Source: Chlorops oryzae (taxonomy: Eukaryota; Arthropoda; Insecta; Diptera; Chloropidae). From it: DNA of 64,000 bases. Shown piece by piece: positions 56,847 through 64,000 of this stretch. The notes beneath the pieces are model-generated. The model saw only the letters and a list, made by a program, of their open reading frames with translations, did not search any database and was not told the DNA's origin. The stretch is from NCBI GenBank assembly GCA_020466095.1, contig CM035808.1, positions 5,474,822-5,538,821 of the forward strand, given 5' to 3'. Position 1 is the stretch's first letter, and each line of letters starts with the position of its first letter. The translations under genes and the position numbers were made by a program.

Positions 56847-58175
56847 TTAACCGTCCAGGTGTCGATAAGACGTGCCGACAGGCCGTCCTGTTGCAGGCGC
56901 CGCCGATGAGTCTGTTGCGCCAATTCTACTGAAAGTGCTCCGCTCAACGGATGTGGATGTCGTATAACTGCCCGCTATGGGATTCAATGTTGTTGTTGTT
57001 GTTGTTGTGCTGCCGCCGTCGCCTCGTCGGCTAGAACCGTTGTAGGTGCAGCGAGTGTACTGCCGCTATAAATATTCGAATCGGTTGCATTAAACGCATC
57101 GGATTCATAATTGGCAGCAACATTTTGCAATGGCTCCGCGTGTATGTTCATGTCTATATCATCTTCATTCTCCATTGTATCTGTTAAGCCATTTATGTTT
57201 GTTGTTGTTGTTGGATTATTAAAAGCATCTTCCGTAGTACTGGTCACAGCTGGTGCTGGCGCTGGCGCTGTCGGTTCAGCGTAATTATCGTCCGGCGAAT
57301 CGTTATTAACCGAGCTTATGGTGGTCGTTGCAGGCGATCCGGTTTCAGTTTGGAATTCAGTTTCGCTTTCGTTTGATCTTCCGCACTCGCAGCGGAATTG
57401 CTGTTATTGGCCTCGGTTTCGCTTTCGGTCGCCTCTGGTTCTGCTGTCGTAAAGTCTACTGCTTTTCGTTGCCATTGCTTGGATACCATCAGGCCCAGCA
57501 GCAGCACCACCATCAGCATTGCCGTAAGCTGTCGTAATTGCTGCAATTACTTCAGTTTGTGCATCCACAACAATCGTTGCTGGCATGGTGCTGGCCTTAT
57601 CGTTTATTTGGGTTACTAAATTATGATGCTCTATCCTGTTTTGCTCGGCATCTTTAACTTTTAGCTGCTCCATTTGCTGCTGTAAGCCAACAATATAGCT
57701 TCCATCGACGGTTATCGTTGGCTGTTGTTGTGCTTCGACTTCATCATAGGCATCTTCTTCATCAGCATTGTTACTACTTATCTCGTTTTCAGCATCAACA
57801 TCGGCATCACCATCGTAGTCATAGTAATCATTGTCAATTTGGTTTTGGAACTACCTGGCGGTATAACTGGATTACCATCCTTATCGAGATACTGAAAGCC
57901 ATCTAAGCCCATTTGCATGCATTGGAAATGCATCTCGAAGAGATCTGTCGTCGCTAGGCGAACAATGAAATCCATGCACATGTTTAAGTTATTACCCTTG
58001 ATGGCGATATCTGACATTTGAACGCACATTGCCATCGGAATGCCCATCATTATGGGTATACAGAATGGTGATGGATTTCGAACCGAAAGACCATATTTCG
58101 ATGACGGTTCGCCGTTGAGGTAGACTTCCAGTAATGCTTCCTCGCTCGGCGGAATGAATGTGACATTGGCGCAGA
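56847..58175 (-). CDS. DUF4773-type protein, exon 2 (C-terminal part, disrupted frame)
   Basis: The acceptor CTTTCCATTTCAG precedes position 58175; joined to exon 1 (phase 1) it reads LCANVTFIPPSEEALLEVYL and completes the conserved DUF4773 pattern: RNPSPFCIPI, AMCVQM, LNMCMDFIVRL, FEMHFQCMQMG (about residues 99-190). After KTK at about 57838 the open frame ends early at 57778, but the +1-shifted frame continues with a strongly acidic run (DNDYYDYDGDADVDAENE), then polar text, then TAEPEATESETEANNSNSA and TTTISSVNNDSPDDNYAEP, a CAA repeat, and a Thr/Ser-rich end TSYRHLDG before TAA at 56849-56847. Reading it all needs about four one-base shifts that alternate between just two frames (near 57838, 57467, 57372 and 57000). 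They could be assembly indels or true decay. Alternatively the exon ends at 56852 with a weak donor G|GTTAAT. Function of the family is unknown. Confidence 0.75.
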
Positions 58176-59295
58176 CTGAAATGGAAAGGCGTCAATCATT
58201 GTTTTGTGAAATGAAGAATGCTGGATGTCGTGAAGGATATGATTTGTGGGGATCGCGCTGCAATCATTTTTATGTCTTTTTTTTTTTTGTCTGCTCTAAC
58301 AGAGAAATTCAATCGTGTCATTTCATTTCAATGGTTTACGGTTTGAGGACATGATAAATTTTGAAAATTTTTGCAAACATTTTTTTTTCAGACCATTTTG
58401 GCCATGAGTTCATGCCATCAATTATTGAAACAATTGAACGAAATTCTTCGAATATGCAATGATTGAAAGCAATAAATTTGGAGAACAAATCTTCCTTTCT
58501 TCATAATGAAGCCAATGAAGCGTAAAGCATACAAATTTTACTCCGATTTATGGTTAAGATATTATCTTCTAATGAAATACATATTAACATTGCCTTCTGT
58601 GGAATTTTCGGTTGCAAAATTTTTGGCACAACTGAGGACGTATGTGGGATGCTTTATAAATACGAGTATGTTTTGTGTTTTATCACTGCAGCATTGCAAT
58701 TTTCTACTTGATAAAGCTCAATGATTGCCAAGCAACAGAAACTGATGAGATTTTAATTGAATTCACATTAACATGGCGAACGTTGGATAATTGCAATTAA
58801 AAGCCAACAAACTCAGAGTAGAGGCTGTGTGGAGCATCGAATTGCTTCATTCGATTGCCAGCCAATGCCTATAATGCTTCACAAATGCGTTTACAAACAT
58901 AATGAGGGGGAGATGCATAAGCCATTGAAATGAAATGCAATGAAATGCAATGACTAATAACTCTTTTTTATTTGAAAAGAGATTAGCAAAGCAAGTTGCA
59001 TTTGAAAGGTCGTTGATTTCTCTATAAGGACAACAAAAAAAATTGTCATTTAATTTTTTGTGGAGGCCGATGACATTTTTTGTTCAATTGAATTGATGTT
59101 GGCAGCACGATAAATTTTTTCTAAATATTGAACAATGGAAAGATGGAAAAGGACTTGAAGTAAAGGAGCAGAAAATTGATACGACAAATGATTTGATGAT
59201 ACTTTTCAAAATTGCACTGAGAAAAAAAGGTTCTAAGAAAATGTTTAGTAAAAAGAAAGTAAAATTAACAGATTTAGGGGCTATCTCCAGGCCTG

Positions 59296-59548
59296 GTAGG
59301 TAGGTAGGTAGGTTGAAGTGGCTGCCACTTAGGCCGTTAATCGGCCCATTGATATTCTACGAGGAGTTTTCTTGTGTCTGTGTGAGTCTATGTCTTATTA
59401 TGTAGTGTGCCCTCCTCACATGCCAATTTTTTGAAAAACCCGTGCTAGGCTTGGAACATTACACTACGTTTCGCCTGTGCCGGGAATCGAACCTCGGACC
59501 CTAGGATCAAGAGCATAGCACGCATCGCCTACGCTATCCCAGAGCCAC
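59296..59548 (-). mobile_element. tRNA-derived SINE, family S2, in the intron
   Basis: The minus strand reads GTGGCTCTGGGATAGCGTAG, then the B box GAGGTTCGATTCCCGG, the body CCAAGCCTAGCACGGG, and the tail ATGGGCCGATTAACGGCCTA ending in CCTACCTACC. Flanked by ATCTCCAGGCCTG (59283-59295) and ATCTCCAGGTCTG (59549-59561), a 13-bp target duplication with one difference. Confidence 0.9.
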
Positions 59549-60429
59549 ATCTCCAGGTCTGTCAGAAGTGAAAAACTTGATATAAAAAAAAACGCTTCAG
59601 AAATGAATCAGAAATTTTCTGAAGAAAAAAAGGTCAAGGAAATTTTTTCGATTTTATTATCGACCAATTGAAAACCAGTCTAAAAAGCTGACATTCCCAA
59701 TGATTGTGGAAGATTTAAATTTGATTTTGGCGCTCCCTTGTTGTGATATTGAATTCGCCGTTAGGGATGGCCTGAAAATATTGATGCTTTTCAAACATCG
59801 ATACGGCAATCATGTATGAACAAGACCCTTAACATCGATGTATATCGAAAATAGATATTAATATTTCATTATCGAAGAATGATATTTTTGGACCACCAAT
59901 TTTAGGTAAGAGGGTTAATTTTTTTACAAAAACCAATAACCACTGTCCCAACGTGCGTAAAAAATATTTTGTTCAACAAATGTCCAGTGGGTCATCAAGG
60001 AAGGGGGCGGTCATTTGGAAGATACGTTATGCATATATCCCCACAGCATATAGTATAGGGGCCCTTTAAGTCGTCTGCCCGGTGGGCCCTAGGGTCCCAG
60101 TCCAGGCCTGGATAACTTGCTCGAATATCGCCCATCTTTAATCGCTAATACCTAAAAAGTTTTAACGATCTCTTTCCTCTTTCCGGTTTGTATTTGCAGT
60201 TCCAGAAAGTCAATGAGAATTATAGAGAATATGATTGTTGATTCTCTTGTCGATATATAGAACACCAAAGGAATTTAAGTCACTTTATAGAAAGAACGGG
60301 AAGTGATTATCTAGTAGTTTAATACTTCTTAGTTAAAACAAAAACAAAAACACCTACAAACAAAAAATTGCATCAAGTTTTTTCAAGTCTACTACAATCT
60401 GGTACATCCCTAGCTTCGAGACTGTTTGA

Positions 60430-60615
60430 TAATAAAGTTTTTTAATTTATTATATTTTTTAATTTTTTTTTTTTAAATTTTTTTTATTTAATTTTTTTTT
60501 AATTTTTTTAAATTTTTTTTTATTTTTTTTTAATTTTTAATTTTTTATTTTTTTTATTTTTTTTTTAATTTTTTAATTTTTTTATTTATTTATTTATTTA
60601 TTTTTTTTTTTTGTT
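60430..60615. repeat. A/T low-complexity tract
   Basis: Nearly only A and T, mostly T runs broken by AA or TTATTTATTTATT. Within the intron of the DUF4773-type gene. Confidence 0.95.
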
Positions 60616-61037
60616 TTTTATATATGGCCTGAAATTCCCTGTATTAGGAAATCTAAAGCAGTGATGCTAAGTTGCATTCTTCGAGTTCCTTGAGGAGTGT
60701 GAGCACCACTTCTGAGCCCAAATCTTTCGATTTTAGGGCTTTCATTTCAGTATCTTTATTCTCGCGCTATGATACAAATGGAAATACCGTATCGAAATTC
60801 CTTTAAAGCAATCAACTTCACTCTTTTCTCACTCCCTTTTTCGAGGTAAGATTTCATCCTGGTCCAAATAAAAAAAAAAAAAATCTGGACATTACTAATA
60901 AGCCCCTTTTTCTAACCACCATAGCATGGTTTTTAACCATAGCATTCACTCAGTGCAACAAAAAAAAAACAACTTCAAATCCTTTAATTCTTTCCATTTA
61001 TGTAAGCTAAAAAGCTTTTAAAAGCATATATACTTAC

Positions 61038-61332
61038 GCTTTTGATTAAAATTGTACTGCTTGACGTTGATGCCAGCACAGCAGCCGCAAACTTTATGAT
61101 GGCACTCGCATGGCTTTCCGAATGTCGACCAGATTGAGCCTTTTTCCGAGAATTTAACACTTGCTAGACCACGACCACGTGACACGGAGACTGTCGGCGG
61201 TAGATACGGCTGAAGCGTTTGTAAATCATAAAAAATCAAACCATTGTTGTAGCTTCGACAGTTGACTAGCTTCAAGCACACGAATGATATGCACAAAAAT
61301 AATAAATTCAGAATATTGATACGAAGCTGCAT
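61038..61332 (-). CDS. DUF4773-type secreted protein, exon 1
   Basis: ATG at 61332 in an AAAAATG context starts MQLRINILNLLFLCISFVCL, a clear signal peptide with likely cleavage after VNC (about residue 25). Residues 75-84 form the Cys-rich start CECHHKVCGCCAG, typical of the DUF4773 family (PF15998), small secreted arthropod proteins of unknown function. The exon ends at AATCAAAAGC|GTAAGTATA after 98 codons plus one base; exon 2 supplies TC to make Leu and the expected next Cys. The frame that runs on past the donor is intron. The 5' leader is A-rich, with AATTCAGTGAAATTG upstream. Role: probably extracellular; no catalytic motif seen. Confident in exon and family pattern, which I identify from memory of the conserved Cys and NP-P motifs. 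Confidence 0.85.
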
Positions 61333-61520
61333 TTTTTTTTTTTTTTTATTTATTTGTTTTTCTTTTCACTTAATTTTTGGCACAATTTCACTGAATTTTT
61401 TTTAAAACTGTTTTGTTAAATTTCTTTTGAAAAAATTTTTCGCCCAATCGATAAAGTGAAAACGGCCAATGCGTAAGCGCAGAGACTACCGCGCGTCGTC
61501 AGAGTCAATTAAGTATTAAA
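61333..61520 (-). promoter_or_regulatory. 5' leader and putative promoter of the DUF4773-type gene
   Basis: Upstream of the start codon on the minus strand, an A-rich leader of about 110 bases follows a more GC-rich patch (TCTGCGCTTACGCATTGGCC, 61460-61485) near GACGACGCGCGGTAG. No TATA box seen. The exact transcription start cannot be fixed from sequence. Confidence 0.35.
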
Positions 61521-64000
61521 GCGTCTCGCAAGACCATCGTTTCTTTTAAAAATGAAATCGAGACTTTTTTCGCCTTTTGGCGAATGTCTTGCAAGTCGCT
61601 CTTATTCGTTGTCAGCCTGTCTTGTCGGTTAGGGAGCTTGGGTCTTGGCTTTCTGGCTGCTTGACTTTCATTGTCATGGGTTCGGGCAGAAGAGACCGCT
61701 TATTTGTTGACTGCTGACTGCTCACTGCTGTTGACTGCTGCACCAAAGCGTAGGTGACAAGATAATTTCTTTGGCTGAAGCCGATTTTATTGCTCTTTTC
61801 AGTTGGAGTAAGAGGTTTAAGCCTCGATGGGAGTTACTGGTTTTTATGGTGATTTCACGATTGCGATTTTAGAGAAGTCAAAAAAGAGGTAAAGATTCGT
61901 TAAATAGAGACAATTATGTTTCTATCTCCGACTTCCATCATTCTAATCGTCCTTGTGGAACCCGTGAATGAGATAAATTCAACAAAAAATTTTTCCGATT
62001 TTTTTGCATTATTTTATAAGTAGATTGGATATTTGACAATATCGTGCTATAAGGATTTTATCAACTTCAAAATAGTTTAGAAGATATAGCATTCTTTGTC
62101 GAGCAAGGTCTGCGCTAAAATGAGTAACTTTTGCGTTGCTTCTAACTTTAAATGCATTTATCTCGGAACCACTTCTTTTGAACTGGTGGTCATGGTTTTT
62201 CCAGTTCAACTCGACCGATTTTAATGAAACAAAGTGGAATCGACGCAGAATTGTCAACACTTTCGGGTGACCTTCAATCATAATTTTAACAAATTTTTTA
62301 CTATTTTTTTTTTTACACTGAACTACAAAAAATTACACCCAAAATCGATGATTCATTTTTCAATGGCCGCCATTTTGTCGAAAGAAAAATCACAAAATTG
62401 TTTTCGAGCTTCACCCGAAAATGACATATATACTGATTATAAGGCCGTTTTTCTTTTTCATTTCGGACAATTTGGAGATGGAAAATCGATGCCACCAGCA
62501 CTTACACCTTTTTTTTTCTTTGACTGCCGAAACTTTTGAACCGCCCTCACATAAAAAAGTATTTCTTAACTAATTTTCAATAATTTTTAACACAATAAAA
62601 AAAAATTCAAAAACTTCTTTTCGTTTTCTGTGAGGAATTTTTTTAAATACGGTCCAAGAAACGAAACGCCCCCGCGATGGTCCATCAAACCAGAAAATTT
62701 TTTCCTTACTTGAATTTTTTTTTATTTCATTAAAAAAAAAAATTTAAAAAATTTAAAAATCTTTATTTTTATATTTTGTCTAACTGGCGAAATTTCTCTT
62801 CATGTTTTCTCAATTGTTTGAATGGCGTTAATGACACCAAAAAGTTCGGCAGGAATTTTGAAATCCCTTTCTGTGATGAAATTGAAATTCCATGGCGATG
62901 TTGCATCATTTGCAAGCATTTCAGAAATGCTTATGATGGAGTTTTTTTTTTTTATTTTTTTTTATGGGGTCAAAACTTTATTTGAAAACTTCTAAATCAC
63001 TTACAATGCTCAGCATGAAGTTTTCCTAACAATTTCCATATTTCGCACGAGCTGAAAATTCTGCTTTTCTCTTCGCTTCCAGCTTGTTGTTTTTTTCTTC
63101 AAACTTTTTCCTAGCCGCATTGAATCACGACAAAAAGTTGAAACAACAAAAACGTGAATCACCCGCCGGCGCAAATGTTATAAGAAAAAACTAAATAAAT
63201 AAAAATAATCAAGAAATCTCAGCAGCGCATGCGCAACAACCTCAACCTTCAGATGTGCCACAAGTGCATGCAAAAAAGACACCTTTAGAAAATGAATACT
63301 TATAAAAAAAAAAAAAACCGATTTTTCTTGCTCAATTTATTTTCAATTTTCACTTTTCTTTGCGATAATCTCTTCGTCGGGGTGGGAAAAGAAAAAAGTC
63401 ATTCTCGGTCATGCCGTTATTCAGCAGCAGCCAACCAGCCATTTGCAAATTGCTCTTGCTAAATAGTTTCAGGTTTGCGTCTTGGTGGCGTCTTGAAATT
63501 TATCAGCAACAGGTGCGGCATGCCATTTCTTGCTGCCGGCAGCATCATCGTCTTTATGATCCATTGTCTTGTGCGTCTTCACGCATTATTTTATTCTTTG
63601 CATTGTTCGTCGGATTGATTAAGTGCGACAATTTAAATTATGGACCTTAAAAGTTTTAAGAAAAAAGCTTAGCCCGCGCTCTCTTGAATCGCGCGCCGTG
63701 GCATGGCAAAGGAAATGCTCAAGTTTATTGTCTTTTTTTTTTGGACAGAACTGTAACAAATTTGCCATCGTCTTTGAAGAAAATTATGATGTTATATATT
63801 TTATAAATAATTTAGTTGAAAATAGCATGCGAGAAGAAAGCTTTGAAGTCTTATAGAAGTGACCCATTGAACTTCTAGAAACGCAACAATCGACCTCATT
63901 GAAGTCATTTACGGGAAAATGCAACGCCTTTGATGAAAGGTGGAAAAAAACCTCATTCCATTTCAGGTGGATTTTTCGCTTTTTATTTTTTCGTTACGTA
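61521..64000. other. Non-coding stretch upstream of the DUF4773-type gene
   Basis: Open frames of 60-105 codons on both strands (for example 62009-62281 and 62234-62539) overlap and lack domains; the block around 62140-62250 (TATCTCGGAACCACTTC) looks like repeat-derived DNA. Nothing else recognised. Confidence 0.4.

Larger units (their letters stand above)
58176..61037 (-). other. Intron of the DUF4773-type gene
   Basis: Bounded by GTAAGTATA (minus-strand donor at 61037) and TTTCAG (acceptor ending at 58176), 2862 bp, phase 1. It contains the S2 SINE at 59296-59548 and a long A/T simple-sequence tract at 60430-60615. No other gene recognised. Confidence 0.8.

Noticed and set aside
57328..57906. 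Plus-strand frames (His/Cys/Leu-rich) opposite the DUF4773 exon
   Set aside because: Shadows of the low-complexity acidic and CAA-rich coding tail on the minus strand.
61018..61037. Extension of exon 1 frame to 61018
   Set aside because: The frame runs past a strong GTAAGTATA donor, and joining to 58175 restores the conserved Cys pattern.

Overview
The window looks like eukaryotic, insect DNA. It is AT-rich, has very few coding segments, carries introns with GT/AG borders, and is packed with mariner, PIF/Harbinger-, piggyBac-, pogo- and Helentron-like elements and tRNA-derived SINEs. A higher fly (Brachycera, plausibly a tephritid fruit fly) is my best guess; this is inference from element types and gene style, not a database match. 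Two 100-N runs mark scaffold gaps (1223-1322 and 13712-13811).

Layout. 1-5268 is a tandem satellite of about 495 bp per unit, in reverse orientation before the first gap and forward after it, with a decayed relic to about 5520. 7117-7715 (minus) is a 3' coding exon with one transmembrane segment; its frame stays open for 142 codons past an in-frame TAG. 8.3-10.1 kb holds SINEs and a repeat with two tRNA-like heads. 12.1-13.2 kb holds transposon relics and a tandem repeat. 13812-14401 (plus) is the 3' part of an unidentified protein gene cut by the second gap. From 15 to 56 kb the DNA is almost wholly non-coding: a near-complete mariner (22753-24035) with one nonsense codon, many MITEs, two families of DINE-1/Helentron-like repeats, a 0.7 kb CT-rich tract (34.36-35.06 kb), an 87-bp minisatellite (38.2-39.1 kb) and a 284-bp satellite (45.4-46.8 kb). 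56847-61332 (minus) is a two-exon gene for a secreted DUF4773-type cysteine-rich protein with a long acidic, Thr/Ser-rich tail.

How the genes may fit together. The DUF4773 gene (61.3-56.8 kb) and the transmembrane exon (7.7 kb) are both on the minus strand, in the right order and in compatible phase. They may be one gene for a type I membrane protein (signal peptide, DUF4773 ectodomain, disordered stalk, membrane segment, cytoplasmic tail) with a roughly 49-kb intron that has filled with transposons and contains the plus-strand gene. The link is unproven: its donor site is weak and the stalk can only be read by allowing about four one-base shifts. Much of the value of the window is its natural record of nested transposition, including one filled site/empty site pair, several exact target-site duplications and inverted SINE copies.
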